From the NCBI GenBank assembly GCA_947454155.1, contig CANGIT010000003.1, positions 62,001 to 126,000 on the forward strand: DNA of 64,000 bases. Reading direction: 5' to 3'. This document shows, piece by piece, positions 1-9,439 of the stretch. Source of the stretch: Chitinophagaceae bacterium. GTDB lineage: Bacteria > Bacteroidota > Bacteroidia > Chitinophagales > Chitinophagaceae. Position 1 is the stretch's first letter; each line of letters begins with the position of its first letter. A program made the translations under genes and the position numbers. The notes beneath the pieces are model-generated. The model was not told the origin of the DNA. It ran no database searches and worked only from the letters and a program-made list of their open reading frames with translations.

Positions 1-765
1 CCTTACTTCAATTGCGGAAATTGTATTGCCTGCAGAATGGAAAAAGAAAATTGTTGTTCCAATATAAATGTTTTTGGTGTACATATTGACGGAGGAATGA
101 GAGAATTTGTAGTTGTTCCTGATGAAGCTTTGGTAAAAAGTGAAGGATTAAGTTTTGATGAGCTGGCATTGGTAGAGCCTCTAGCAATTAGTGCTCATGG
201 CGTAAGAAGAGCTGATGTGAAAAAAAATGAATTTGTGTTAGTTGTTGGCGCTGGCCCAATAGGGATTGGCACTATGGAATTTGCAAAAATTGCAGGTGGC
301 AATGTAATCGCAATGGATGTTAATGAAGGACGGCTGAATTTTTGTAAAGAAAATTTGCAGATAGAACATACCATTAATCCTGTTACAGAAGACGCAATGG
401 AAAAACTCAAACAAATTACCAATAACGACATGCCAACAGTAATTATCGATGCAAGTGGCAACCAAAAAGCAATCAACAATGCATTTCAATATTTAGGACA
501 TGGCGGAAGATTTGTTTTAATTGGACTACAAAAAGGCGAAATACAATTTATGCACCCTGAGTTTCATAAAAGAGAGAGCACTTTAATGAGTAGTAGAAAT
601 GCAACAAGAGAAGATTTTCAACATGCCATAACTTGTATAAAAAAAGGACTTATTCATCCGCTTCATTACTTAACACATCGCGTGCAATTTGATGAAGTAA
701 TTGAACAATTTGAAAGTTGGTTAAAGCCGCAGACGGGCGTAATTAAAGCCATGATAACATTTTAA
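1..765 (+). CDS. Zinc-dependent alcohol dehydrogenase (sugar acid/polyol type), 5' partial
   Basis: The reading frame is open from the first base, so the N-terminus lies outside the window. The first residues hold the structural-zinc cysteine cluster of medium-chain dehydrogenases (C-x2-C-x2-C-x7-C), followed by the Rossmann motif VGAGPIG and an NAD-binding core. The C-terminus is complete (stop at 763-765). The family oxidises secondary alcohols of polyols or sugar acids with NAD(P). It lies 65 bp upstream of uxuA and an SDR, the same order as yjmD-uxuA-yjmF(uxuB) in Bacillus subtilis, which points to hexuronate or aldonate oxidation. The exact substrate cannot be read from the sequence. Confidence 0.85.
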   Translation, partial: PYFNCGNCIACRMEKENCCSNINVFGVHIDGGMREFVVVPDEALVKSEGLSFDELALVEPLAISAHGVRRADVKKNEFVLVVGAGPIGIGTMEFAKIAGGNVIAMDVNEGRLNFCKENLQIEHTINPVTEDAMEKLKQITNNDMPTVIIDASGNQKAINNAFQYLGHGGRFVLIGLQKGEIQFMHPEFHKRESTLMSSRNATREDFQHAITCIKKGLIHPLHYLTHRVQFDEVIEQFESWLKPQTGVIKAMITF

Positions 766-830
766 AAAAAGGGAGCTGTTTCTATCGTTTTTTTAAAACA
801 TTCGATAGCACATTAAAAATTGAAAATTAA

Positions 831-2012
831 ATGAAGACGAATGAATTTTTCATGGAACAAACCATGAGGTGGTTTGGACCAAATGACCCTGTAAGTTTGT
901 GGGATATAAGACAGGCGGGTTGTACAGGTGTTGTATCAGCATTGCATCATATTGCCATTGGCGAAGTGTGGTCAATAGAAGAAATCAATATAAGAAAAGC
1001 TCAAATTGAAGCTGCGGGATTGAGTTGGACTGTAATAGAAAGTTTACCCGTTCATGAAGACATCAAAAAACAAAAAAATAATTTTCTACACTGGATCGAA
1101 AATTACAAACAGAGCTTAAGGAATATTGCTGCCTGTGGGCTCAAAGTGGTAACATATAATTTCATGCCGATTTTAGATTGGATGCGCACCAATTTATCAT
1201 TTGAAATGCCTGATAAAAGCCTTGCACTTCGCTTCGAAAAATCAGCATTTATTGCTTTCGACTTGTTCATTTTAAATCGACCCAATGCTGCTGATGATTA
1301 TACTCAAATAGAAATTGATAAAGCAAAAAATCGCTTTGAAATAATGAGTGAAGTTGAAAAAGAAATATTACTACATGCTGTTTTACAAGGATTACCTGGT
1401 AGTGAAGAGAAATTTACTTTTTCAGCAATTTTAGAAGCAATTAATAATTACAAAAACATTGATGCTGCTAAATTAAAAACACATTTGTTTTTTTTCTTGC
1501 AACAAGTTGTCCCAGTTGCAGAAGCATTGGGATTGAAAATGGCTATCCATCCTGATGATCCTCCATTTGCGATTTTAGGATTACCAAGAATTGTGAGCAC
1601 AGAGCAAGATGTAAAAGATTTGATAGAGTCCATTCCATCAACTGCAAATGGCTTGTGTTTCTGTACAGGATCTTTTGGTGTAAGGGCAGATAATGATTTG
1701 AGTGGAATGATAAAGAGATGGGGAAACCATATTCATTTCATTCACCTAAGAAGTACAAAGCGTGACGAAGAAGGAAATTTTTTCGAAGCAGATCATTTAT
1801 CCGGAGATGTAGATATGTACGGTGTTGTAAAAGAAATTGTGCAAGTGATGAAAGACAGAAAAATATCAATACCCATGCGACCAGATCATGGACATCAGAT
1901 GCTCGATGACCTGAATAAAAAAACATATCCAGGCTACAGTGCGATTGGCAGATTAAGGGGATTGGCAGAGCTAAGGGGATTAGAATTGGGCATTCAACGT
2001 TCGTTATATTAA
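831..2012 (+). CDS. uxuA: Mannonate dehydratase
   Basis: The 393-residue protein matches UxuA in length and motifs: an N-terminal [17 protein letters not shown] block, the HPDDPP metal-site segment, CTGSFG, and a C-terminal RPDHGHQM block. UxuA dehydrates D-mannonate to 2-keto-3-deoxy-D-gluconate in the glucuronate branch of hexuronate catabolism, as a metal-dependent TIM-barrel enzyme in the cytoplasm. The next gene starts 11 bp downstream, so the two are surely co-transcribed. Its place before secreted glycoside hydrolases suggests that it consumes uronic acids which they release. The ATG at 831 gives the family-typical start. Confidence 0.96.
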   Translation: MKTNEFFMEQTMRWFGPNDPVSLWDIRQAGCTGVVSALHHIAIGEVWSIEEINIRKAQIEAAGLSWTVIESLPVHEDIKKQKNNFLHWIENYKQSLRNIAACGLKVVTYNFMPILDWMRTNLSFEMPDKSLALRFEKSAFIAFDLFILNRPNAADDYTQIEIDKAKNRFEIMSEVEKEILLHAVLQGLPGSEEKFTFSAILEAINNYKNIDAAKLKTHLFFFLQQVVPVAEALGLKMAIHPDDPPFAILGLPRIVSTEQDVKDLIESIPSTANGLCFCTGSFGVRADNDLSGMIKRWGNHIHFIHLRSTKRDEEGNFFEADHLSGDVDMYGVVKEIVQVMKDRKISIPMRPDHGHQMLDDLNKKTYPGYSAIGRLRGLAELRGLELGIQRSLY

Positions 2013-2023
2013 TTAATACAAAA

Positions 2024-2830
2024 ATGAAATTAGAAAACAAAGTAATTGTAGTTACAGGAGGTACGGGCATTTTGGGATACAGCTTCAATAATGCAATTGC
2101 AAAAGCCGGAGGCAGTGTATGTATTATTGGAAGAAATATAGAAACTGCAGAAAAAAGAGCTGCAGAAATTGTTGATGAAGGCGGAAAAGCAATTGGAATT
2201 TATGCAGACGTGTTGAATGAAAATGATTTACAAAATGCCAACAAAATCATTGTTGATAAATTTGGAAAAATAGATGGCTTGGTCAATGCGGCCGGAGGTA
2301 ATCAACCAAAAGCAGTAGTTACAGCAGAAGATGATTTATTTAATTTAGACATTGATGCTTTGGAAAATGTGATGAAGTTGAATTTATTCGGTTCTATTTT
2401 ACCTACACAAATTTTTGGAAGAACAATGATGGCAACATCTGATTCGTCGAGTATTGTAAACATCTCTTCTGTGTCAGCAAAATCAGCCATTACAAGGGTA
2501 TTGGGTTATAGCTTAGCAAAAGCAGCCATCGAAAATTATACCAAATGGTTTGCCATCGAATTGGCCAATCGTTATAAAGGAAAAATAAGAATGAACGCAA
2601 TAATGCCTGGTTTTTTTTTAACAGAGCAAAACAGAACATTACTTACTAATGAAGATGGCAGCTTAACCTCTCGAGGACAAAAAGTAATTGATCAAACACC
2701 TTTACAACGCTTTGGAAATCCGCAAGAATTAACAGCTGCTTTAATTTATTTATTAAGCAATGAATCCACTTTCGTATTGGGAACTGTTTTAGAAATTGAT
2801 GGTGGATTTACAGCATTTAGTGGCGTTTGA
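2024..2830 (+). CDS. SDR-family oxidoreductase, probable D-mannonate/fructuronate reductase
   Basis: This is a classical short-chain dehydrogenase of 268 residues. It has a TGGTGILG cofactor-binding motif at residues 11-18, an NAAGG motif, a serine in the NISSVSA block near 149, and the catalytic pair Y162-x3-K166 (YSLAK). The C-terminus has the usual GTVLEIDGGF ending. Directly after uxuA, an SDR normally plays the UxuB role (D-fructuronate to D-mannonate with NADH), as yjmF does in B. subtilis. The functional call rests on this gene order plus the family. Other sugar-acid SDR activities remain possible. Confidence 0.85.
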   Translation: MKLENKVIVVTGGTGILGYSFNNAIAKAGGSVCIIGRNIETAEKRAAEIVDEGGKAIGIYADVLNENDLQNANKIIVDKFGKIDGLVNAAGGNQPKAVVTAEDDLFNLDIDALENVMKLNLFGSILPTQIFGRTMMATSDSSSIVNISSVSAKSAITRVLGYSLAKAAIENYTKWFAIELANRYKGKIRMNAIMPGFFLTEQNRTLLTNEDGSLTSRGQKVIDQTPLQRFGNPQELTAALIYLLSNESTFVLGTVLEIDGGFTAFSGV

Positions 2831-2893
2831 TAAAAATAATATTTATGCATTTCAACATTGTTGAATGTTAACTTTTTACTTAATAATGATTAT

Positions 2894-4372
2894 ATGAAAA
2901 AATTAATTCCAGTATTGCTTCTTTTAATATCAAATGCCTTGATTTCTCAAAACACTAATTGGGAAAAAGCTCAAAAAACTACCTTGATAAAAATGGCCGA
3001 CTCTCTAACCAAGAACCTAAAACCTTGGAAGGTGCCGAATAGAATTTACGAAGTAGAAAAATATGGAGCCGTTGGCGATAGCATCCAATTAAACACAGTT
3101 TCCATTCAAAAAGCAATAGATGATTGTGCGAAAAATGGTGGTGGAATTGTATTGTTTTCAAAAGGGCAATATGTAACCGGTACCATCGAATTGAAATCTG
3201 GAGTGATGTTAGAAATTACAAAGAAAGCAAAAATTTTAGGCAGCACTAAACTTGAAGACTATCCCGAAAAAATTGAAGCATTCAAAAGTGTAATGAGTGA
3301 AAATCATAAATACCGACAATCATTGATCTATGCGGAAAAATGCGTAAACATTGGAATTCAAGGGAAAGGTGAAATTTATTTTAGGGGAGAAAAAGTAAAT
3401 TTCCCGGGCAAAGAAACTACGGGCGAAATTTTAGCTAGGCCTTTTGGCATTAGAATGATTGATTGTAAAAATATTGTTTTAAAAAACATTTTCTTACATA
3501 ATTCAGCTTCTTGGATGCAAAGCTATTTAATTTGTGAAAACTTAATTTTTGATGGCATAAAAGTGATTAATCAGGCCAACTACAATAATGATGGGCTCGA
3601 CCCAGACGGATGCACCAACCTAATCGTTCGCAATTGCTACATCAATTCTGAAGATGATGCGATGTGTCTTAAAGGTGCCGGTGGCATGCCTTCTAAAAAT
3701 ATTTTAATTGAAAATTCAACCTTCTTAAGTTCATGCAATGCATTTAAAATTGGTACAGACACACAAGGGGATTTTTTTAACATCATTGCCAGAAATCTTA
3801 AGCTTGGTGGAATTCCTCAAGAGATGCCAGCACCTAAAGGCCATGATGCTAGTACAGGCATAACTTTAGCTTCAGTAGATGGTGGACAGGTACACGATAT
3901 ACTTATTTCAAAAGTAGTTATTGACAAATCCAGATGTCCGATATTTATTCGTATTGGCAATCGACTTAGAAAAATGCCAGATGCAGAAGCCAAACAAGTT
4001 GGATTTCTAAAAAATGTAATTATTGAAAACATTACTGGTGATGAAAATTACAAACAAGGTTCTTTAATTTCTGGAATAAAAGACCATCCCATCACAGATG
4101 TTATCATCAGAAATTATAAAATAAAAATGCAAGGTGGAGGCGATTCAACTTTGATTACACAAGAAGTTCCAGAAAAAGAAGGTGGTTATCCTGATGCGCA
4201 ATCCTTTTTAAAACAAGGTTTACCTTCTATGGGTTTCTATGTTCGTTATGCTGAAAACATCAACATTATCGATGCAGAAATTAAAGCGATAAAACCTGAT
4301 GCAAGGCCAATCATACTTGTAGGTAAGGATGTAAAAAAACTGATTTTTAATGGTGTGCAAAGAATAAAATAA
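2894..4372 (+). CDS. Secreted GH28-like glycoside hydrolase (polygalacturonase superfamily)
   Basis: An ATG at 2894 gives a clean signal peptide (MKKLIPVLLLLISNALIS), so an in-frame start at 2858 was rejected. The body is a right-handed parallel beta-helix of the pectate-lyase/GH28 type, with an N-terminal EKYGAVGDS motif. The GH28 active-site region is recognisable but altered. DGLDPDG (about residues 235-241) stands where polygalacturonases have NTDG, SEDDAMCLKG (about 252-261) keeps the two aspartates, CNAFKIGTDTQ replaces the GHG segment, and IRIGN replaces RIK. It may therefore act on a modified or non-galacturonan glycan. It sits between the uxu-type genes and two other secreted hydrolases. 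Confidence 0.85.
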   Translation: MKKLIPVLLLLISNALISQNTNWEKAQKTTLIKMADSLTKNLKPWKVPNRIYEVEKYGAVGDSIQLNTVSIQKAIDDCAKNGGGIVLFSKGQYVTGTIELKSGVMLEITKKAKILGSTKLEDYPEKIEAFKSVMSENHKYRQSLIYAEKCVNIGIQGKGEIYFRGEKVNFPGKETTGEILARPFGIRMIDCKNIVLKNIFLHNSASWMQSYLICENLIFDGIKVINQANYNNDGLDPDGCTNLIVRNCYINSEDDAMCLKGAGGMPSKNILIENSTFLSSCNAFKIGTDTQGDFFNIIARNLKLGGIPQEMPAPKGHDASTGITLASVDGGQVHDILISKVVIDKSRCPIFIRIGNRLRKMPDAEAKQVGFLKNVIIENITGDENYKQGSLISGIKDHPITDVIIRNYKIKMQGGGDSTLITQEVPEKEGGYPDAQSFLKQGLPSMGFYVRYAENINIIDAEIKAIKPDARPIILVGKDVKKLIFNGVQRIK

Positions 4373-4376
4373 CTCA

Positions 4377-6059
4377 ATGAGAATAATAAAATTCAATTTG
4401 CAAAGTGCGATATTATTTTTAACAATATGCTCATTTTCATTTAAGATTAATGCACAATCATTTAGAGATCAACTTTCACCTACATCAGTTGTTTTTAAAA
4501 CCTCAGATAGCACTCTCCAAAAATTGTATAACAAAGCTGAAGCCGAAGCGAAGAATAATATTATTGAGTATGGCAAACACAAAGTAATGAAAGAAGGCGG
4601 TCAATATGTGAGTTTGTGGCTTGAAACTCAACCTATGGCTGGAGCCATGTATGCTAAACGCAATTTGGAAGTTGCGACAAACAATATTCAAATTTTTATG
4701 GATTACCAACGCATAGATGGAAGACTGCCTGGTGTCATTTACAATCGCAATGGCAAGATTGAACCGAATTATGCACAGTTTCAGGGCGTGTACTTTCCTA
4801 TGCCAGCATTTGAACTCTTTTATTGGTTAGACAAAGACAGCAATTATTTAAGTAAATTATATAACGCTCTCGAACAGTGTGATGCGTATATTTGGAAAAC
4901 AAGAGACTCAGATAAAAATGGTTGTTTGGAAACCTGGTGCATCTTCGACAATGGCGAAGATCATTCCGTCCGATTTAATGGATATCCAAAAGCTTGGGCT
5001 TATGATTTTCCACCATCAAAGGATTTCTTGTCGAAGCTCTCCAAAGAAGAATTACAAACGAATTGCAAACAAAACTCGATAGACACAACTATGGATATCA
5101 TGGTTCCAATAGAATCTATGGATATGATGTCTTACTCCTATTCTTGTCGTGATGTGTTATCCTTAATTTCGAAAGAACTTAAAAACGGCAAAGAAGATTA
5201 TTGGAGAAGTAAAGCAAATGAAGTGCAAATAAAAATTAAAGATTATCTATGGGATGATAAACGCAAAGCCTGTTTTGATAAAGACAAAAACAACAAAACC
5301 CTGCCTGCTTTGTTGCACAACAATCTCCGATGCATGTATTTTGGCAGCTTTTCATCTGAAATGGCTGATGATTTTATTCATTACCACTTAATGAATAAAA
5401 AAGAGTTTTGGACACCAATGCCACTACCATCTATTGCGGCAAATGACAGTTCTTTTAGAAATATTTCCGGCAATAATTGGAGTGGACAACCGCAAGGATT
5501 GACTTTTCAACGCTCTATCTCTGCGATGGAAAACTATGGACATTATGCTGAACTGAGCTTGATAGGACAAACATTCTTAAATGCCCTTAGCGATTCCATG
5601 CGTTTCACGCAACAGTTTGACCCTTTTACTAAAAAAAGCGACCAAACCAAAGATGGCTATGGCCCCAGCATTCTTACAACCTTGGAATTTGTTTCTCGAT
5701 TTTATGGCATCCATATTTCAAAAGATATTATAAACTGGTCATGCCTAGATACCAAACAAGATTTTGAATACACTCAAGTATGGAACAAAAATACTTACTT
5801 AATAAAAAAGAATCGGGAAATGGTTTCCTGCTTCATCAATAACAAATTGATTTATCAATTCAGTAAAGGTTGTCGATTGGTAACGGATATGAATGGCAAA
5901 ACGATTAATATTATTGGCATCGAAACTAAAGATGAAACAATTAAACTTTTGGCAGACAAAATTTCTACATCATTTACTGTTAAGCCGAATTTTGTTTACA
6001 AACTGATTGACGATAAAGCCGAAGTGTTATCCAGTAAAGGTTTTTTTCAACCGAAATAA
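4377..6059 (+). CDS. Secreted MGH1-like (GH63/trehalase-clan) glycoside hydrolase
   Basis: The protein has 560 residues with a signal peptide ending near INAQ (residue 27). The central region resembles the (alpha/alpha)6-barrel 'MGH1-like' hydrolases related to GH63: an LWLETQPMAG block, DGRLPGVI, a run of W/Y-rich helices, DKNGCLETW, and later NNWSGQPQG and GYGPSILTTLEF. The gene starts 4 bp after the GH28-like gene, so translation is probably coupled. The family cleaves alpha-linked glucose or mannose-type residues, and some members belong to pectin-degrading loci. Substrate and catalytic acids cannot be assigned here. Confidence 0.75.
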   Translation: MRIIKFNLQSAILFLTICSFSFKINAQSFRDQLSPTSVVFKTSDSTLQKLYNKAEAEAKNNIIEYGKHKVMKEGGQYVSLWLETQPMAGAMYAKRNLEVATNNIQIFMDYQRIDGRLPGVIYNRNGKIEPNYAQFQGVYFPMPAFELFYWLDKDSNYLSKLYNALEQCDAYIWKTRDSDKNGCLETWCIFDNGEDHSVRFNGYPKAWAYDFPPSKDFLSKLSKEELQTNCKQNSIDTTMDIMVPIESMDMMSYSYSCRDVLSLISKELKNGKEDYWRSKANEVQIKIKDYLWDDKRKACFDKDKNNKTLPALLHNNLRCMYFGSFSSEMADDFIHYHLMNKKEFWTPMPLPSIAANDSSFRNISGNNWSGQPQGLTFQRSISAMENYGHYAELSLIGQTFLNALSDSMRFTQQFDPFTKKSDQTKDGYGPSILTTLEFVSRFYGIHISKDIINWSCLDTKQDFEYTQVWNKNTYLIKKNREMVSCFINNKLIYQFSKGCRLVTDMNGKTINIIGIETKDETIKLLADKISTSFTVKPNFVYKLIDDKAEVLSSKGFFQPK

Positions 6060-6110
6060 CAAAGTTTAAATTTTTAAATAACGCAAACAATTAAAAATAA
6101 ATTATACAAA

Positions 6111-8429
6111 ATGAAAAAAGTACTTAGTATCCTTATATTCATGGGTGCTCTAATCGTCCAAGCACAAACATTCAGAGATCGAGTTCTCCCAACTGAAGAC
6201 AGTTCTGGTTTCAATCAAAAAGATTATTGGACTTGGTGTGGTTCTGTTATAAAAGGAGAAGACAATAAATATCACATGTTCGCCTCACGATGGCCTAAAA
6301 CTTTATCATTTAATTTATATTGGCTCACCAATTCCGAGATAGTACATGCTGTGTCTGATAAGCCAGAAGGTCCATTTACTTTTTCTGATGTTGTACTTCC
6401 ACCAAGAGGAGAACAATATTGGGATGGAAAAATGACACATAACCCAGCGATCAGAAAGCATGGAGACACTTACCTTTTGTATTACGTAGGCACTACTTAC
6501 AAGGGCGACATGCCAGACGCTGAACATCCCATAACTGCAGATTCTCCTAAAAAATTGGAAGCACATCAACACGAACGTATAGGATTGGCAACTGCTAAAT
6601 CCCCTTATGGGCCATGGACAAGAAGCGACAAACCTATTTTGGATGTCGTACCTAATTCATGGGAACAATATTTGGTATCGAATCCTTCTCCATTTGTTTT
6701 TGAAAATGGAAGCGTAATGCTTTATTACAAAGGCGTTGAGAAATTAAAAACACATGCAATTGGTGTTGCTTTTGCCGAAAATTGGGCAGGCCCTTATAAA
6801 AGAAAATCTGACAAACCTTTTGAAATGGGTATTGGTGCAGAAGATCCAACAATATGGTTTGAAAATGGAAAATTTCATGCACTATTACTAGACCATGATC
6901 GTAAATTTTCTGATAAAGAAATTTACTATGCACAATCTAAAGATGGTTTAAAATGGGAGACGGAAAACAATCCTGTTGCCATAACAAAAGACATCAAATT
7001 AGGAGATGGCAGTATTTCAAAACATGGCGCTATTGAACGTCCTACTGTATTGGTTGAAAATGGCATAGCAACACATGCTTATTTTGCAACAAAAAATAAA
7101 AACAATACACATTCGTGGAACATGTGTGTACCGCTTAAAAAAAGCAATGAAATAAACGACAATACAAAATGGTTCAGAGAAGCTGGTTTGGGCATGTTTA
7201 TCCATTGGGGATTGTATTCAATTCCTGCTGGTGTTTGGAATAATAAACCAATTGGAGATGAGCGTTATATAAATCCTTTAGCAGAACATATTATGATGTT
7301 AAAGAAAATCCCTCTTAAAGAGTATGCTGCGCTGGCTGATGGTTTTAATCCCACAGATTTTGATGCCGATAAGATGGTAAAAATGGCAAAGAACGCTGGC
7401 ATGAAATACATTTGTTTTACCACCAAACATCATGATGGATTTGCGATGTACGACAGCAAAATCTCACCTTACAATATTGTAAAAGCAACTCCATATAAAA
7501 AAGACCCATTAAAAGATTTAGCTGCGGCTTGCCAAAAAGAAGGCATTAAACTTTGTTTATATTATTCGTTGGGGCGTGATTGGGAAAATAAAAATGCAGT
7601 ATCAAGAGAAGCAAGAAGAAACACTTGGGATTTTCCAGATACATCCGGACTTTCTTATGAAAAATATTTAAATGAGAAAGTAAAGCCACAATTGCAGGAA
7701 TTATTAACCAATTTTGGAGACATTGCTATGATATGGTTTGATACACCCGAATTAACCACCATAAAGCAAAGCATCTCTTTAGAATTATTGGTAAAACAAA
7801 TTCAACCCAATTGCATCATCAACACAAGGGCTGGAAACAATGTTGGAGACATCATTGAAATGGAAGACAATAAAATCCCTGAAAAAGAAAATACAAAACC
7901 ATGGGAATGCCCAGCTACTATGGCTGAAAGTTGGGGTTACAGTGTTTTAGATACCAAAGAATACTGGAAATCATCAAGCGAAATGATTGAGAAATTAGTT
8001 GAAATACGTTCTAAAGGTGGCAACTATCTTTTGAATGTAGGTCCGGATAAAATGGGCAACATTCCTGAGTTAGCAAAACAGAGAATGGATGATATTTCAA
8101 AATGGATGTCTGTAAATGGTGAAGCAATTTGTAATACCAAACCCATTTCAAATAAAATTTACAATACTTATCTAACACAGAACGATAAACATATTTTTCT
8201 CTTTATTAAAAAAACTTCGGAAAAATTTCTGTTGATGTATATCGATCCAAAAACGGTAAATAAGATAACCTTGCTTACACCAAAGGGAGAGGTGCCAGTT
8301 ACATACAAACCAAGTGCCGGAAAAGGAATCGTTATCACTATTCCAGCCCAATTGCCTTTTTCATCATTATCAGTTTTGAAAATTGAGAAAAAAGCATTTA
8401 CAGAAAAGAAACTAAACATAACAGACTAA
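6111..8429 (+). CDS. Two-domain secreted hydrolase: five-bladed beta-propeller (GH43/GH117-like) fused to GH29 alpha-L-fucosidase
   Basis: The protein has 772 residues, with a signal peptide ending near VQAQ (residue 19). Residues about 20-345 form a beta-propeller of the GH43/GH117 kind, with motifs such as HNPAIRKHGDTYLLYYVGT and GAEDPTIWFENGKFH. Residues about 355-690 are a GH29 catalytic barrel: GMFIHWGLYS, TKHHDGFAMY, LYYSLGRDW, and IWFDTPE with the family nucleophile aspartate at residue 544. GGNYLLNVGPDK closes the core. GH29 enzymes release alpha-L-fucose with retention. Two hydrolytic modules in one chain suggest consecutive cleavage of one side chain. It is the last gene of the + strand operon. 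Confidence 0.88.
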   Translation: MKKVLSILIFMGALIVQAQTFRDRVLPTEDSSGFNQKDYWTWCGSVIKGEDNKYHMFASRWPKTLSFNLYWLTNSEIVHAVSDKPEGPFTFSDVVLPPRGEQYWDGKMTHNPAIRKHGDTYLLYYVGTTYKGDMPDAEHPITADSPKKLEAHQHERIGLATAKSPYGPWTRSDKPILDVVPNSWEQYLVSNPSPFVFENGSVMLYYKGVEKLKTHAIGVAFAENWAGPYKRKSDKPFEMGIGAEDPTIWFENGKFHALLLDHDRKFSDKEIYYAQSKDGLKWETENNPVAITKDIKLGDGSISKHGAIERPTVLVENGIATHAYFATKNKNNTHSWNMCVPLKKSNEINDNTKWFREAGLGMFIHWGLYSIPAGVWNNKPIGDERYINPLAEHIMMLKKIPLKEYAALADGFNPTDFDADKMVKMAKNAGMKYICFTTKHHDGFAMYDSKISPYNIVKATPYKKDPLKDLAAACQKEGIKLCLYYSLGRDWENKNAVSREARRNTWDFPDTSGLSYEKYLNEKVKPQLQELLTNFGDIAMIWFDTPELTTIKQSISLELLVKQIQPNCIINTRAGNNVGDIIEMEDNKIPEKENTKPWECPATMAESWGYSVLDTKEYWKSSSEMIEKLVEIRSKGGNYLLNVGPDKMGNIPELAKQRMDDISKWMSVNGEAICNTKPISNKIYNTYLTQNDKHIFLFIKKTSEKFLLMYIDPKTVNKITLLTPKGEVPVTYKPSAGKGIVITIPAQLPFSSLSVLKIEKKAFTEKKLNITD

Positions 8430-8468
8430 ACGTATATTGATATAATTTAAATCTCGTTTTTGCCTTTC

Positions 8469-8603
8469 GCTTTAAATAAACTTGAAAAACTCAGTAAAAT
8501 ATGGGGTTCTAGCGAGTTGGAGGATAAAATAGCAATTTACAGCTATCCCTATGATAAAATCATTACAAATCAATTTGCATTGATTTGTAATGATTTGTAT
8601 TGA
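8469..8603 (+). pseudogene. Decayed 3' fragment of a serine recombinase gene
   Basis: Bases 8469-8534 match 12037-12102, inside the intact recombinase gene, at 62 of 66 positions with no gap. In the same frame the fragment reads ALNKLEKLSKIWGSSELEDK, against ALNKLEKLSKIWGSGELEDK in the intact protein. Beyond 8534 the two diverge and the frame ends at TGA 8601-8603. No start or upstream recombinase sequence is present. The orientation is the same as the intact gene. It is best read as the remains of an earlier, related element's recombinase. Confidence 0.8.
8557..8596. repeat. Perfect 18-bp inverted repeat with 4-nt loop
   Basis: AAATCATTACAAATCAAT at 8557-8574 is followed by the loop TTGC and its exact reverse complement at 8579-8596. 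It lies between the + strand hydrolase operon (end 8429) and the convergent gene ending at 8650, so it could end transcription from both sides, though no long T-run follows. It also sits at the left edge of the mobile segment and could be a recombination-related site. Which role applies is not decided by the sequence. Confidence 0.6.
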
Positions 8604-8649
8604 TACACTCTGAAACAAATTGATTTAAAATCGAGAACCTACAGAAAAA

Positions 8650-8970
8650 TCAACTCGATTTATCCTGATTTTCATTATAAAAATGAATGGCTCCGGCTAC
8701 TAACAATCCTGCTCCGAAAGCCATAAGAAGTGCTGGCCTGTTATTCTTTAGGTAATTTCCAAAATATATACCTGCCATTTTCTTTTGTAATACAACTTCT
8801 TGTACTATCTGAGGCTTAATTGATGTTGGTAAATAATCCAATTTTTTAATTACACCCCCATTCTTTAATGTCTCATTTACAAACATTTCTGATTGCTTTT
8901 GTAGTAATTGAATTTTAGCTGTTGATGAAAAAATCTCTGCTATTGTTGGTTTTCTTAAACTGAGTGACAT
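8650..8970 (-). CDS. Small hypothetical protein with one C-terminal membrane segment
   Basis: This 106-residue protein is not recognised. Residues about 1-78 are soluble, mixed helical and rich in K and Q. Residues 79-98 (PALLMAFGAGLLVAGAIHFY) form one hydrophobic helix, followed by a short charged tail. That is the layout of a tail-anchored protein. It is the second gene of a two-gene − strand unit, starting 6 bp after the zinc-motif gene, inside the mobile segment. No enzymatic motif is visible. Confidence 0.6.
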   Translation of the reverse strand: MSLSLRKPTIAEIFSSTAKIQLLQKQSEMFVNETLKNGGVIKKLDYLPTSIKPQIVQEVVLQKKMAGIYFGNYLKNNRPALLMAFGAGLLVAGAIHFYNENQDKSS

Positions 8971-8976
8971 GTTGCT

Positions 8977-9414
8977 TTATTTTTTTAATATGTGAATTCT
9001 ATACTGATTTGTTTCTGTGTCTATGCATTCCAATCCATAGTGATAGCATATTAATATATCCCTACCCGATTTATCATCTATCACTTTTGAATGATAGATA
9101 GTCAAGTCGTATCCTTCATAGTCTAACAGTGAAAAGTTTACCGTTTTGTTTTGTATATAAAATGGGCTTCTGATAATCTTATCTAAAACTTTGAAGTTTG
9201 TTTTTATTGATTCTAAAAAAATTCTATCAGGTTCATATTTAATTTTTCTTAGATCATTATTGTGGTCAATTCTGTGCTGCGGCTCACAATAATGTTGTCT
9301 TGCATCTGTTGGCGTAAATACTTTTTTACAATCTGGCTTTTTACATAACCTTGGAGAATAACGTCTTTTTGAAATACGTTTTTTGGAAATAGGCTTATTT
9401 AGGATTTTTTTCAT
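8977..9414 (-). CDS. Hypothetical zinc-finger-like basic protein of the mobile element
   Basis: The protein has 145 residues. The N-terminus is strongly basic (KKRISKRRYSPR). It is followed by C24-x4-C29-x13-C43-x3-H47, a plausible zinc-binding knuckle (LCKKPDC, then HYCEPQH). Such a basic, metal-bound N-terminus suggests nucleic-acid binding. The rest (about 60-145) has no motif that I recognise. It is divergently transcribed from the MerR-like gene at 9468, with 53 bp between them, and is followed by the small membrane protein. Function unknown; a role in element control or DNA handling is inference. Confidence 0.65.
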   Translation of the reverse strand: MKKILNKPISKKRISKRRYSPRLCKKPDCKKVFTPTDARQHYCEPQHRIDHNNDLRKIKYEPDRIFLESIKTNFKVLDKIIRSPFYIQNKTVNFSLLDYEGYDLTIYHSKVIDDKSGRDILICYHYGLECIDTETNQYRIHILKK

Positions 9415-9439
9415 AATTTTTTATTTATGTTATATTTTT

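Noticed and set aside
8430..8649. A duplicated tRNA 3' end (attL) next to the element
   Set aside because: I found no copy of the tRNA 3' sequence here by eye. The left end may lie outside the window or use a short core that I cannot recognise.
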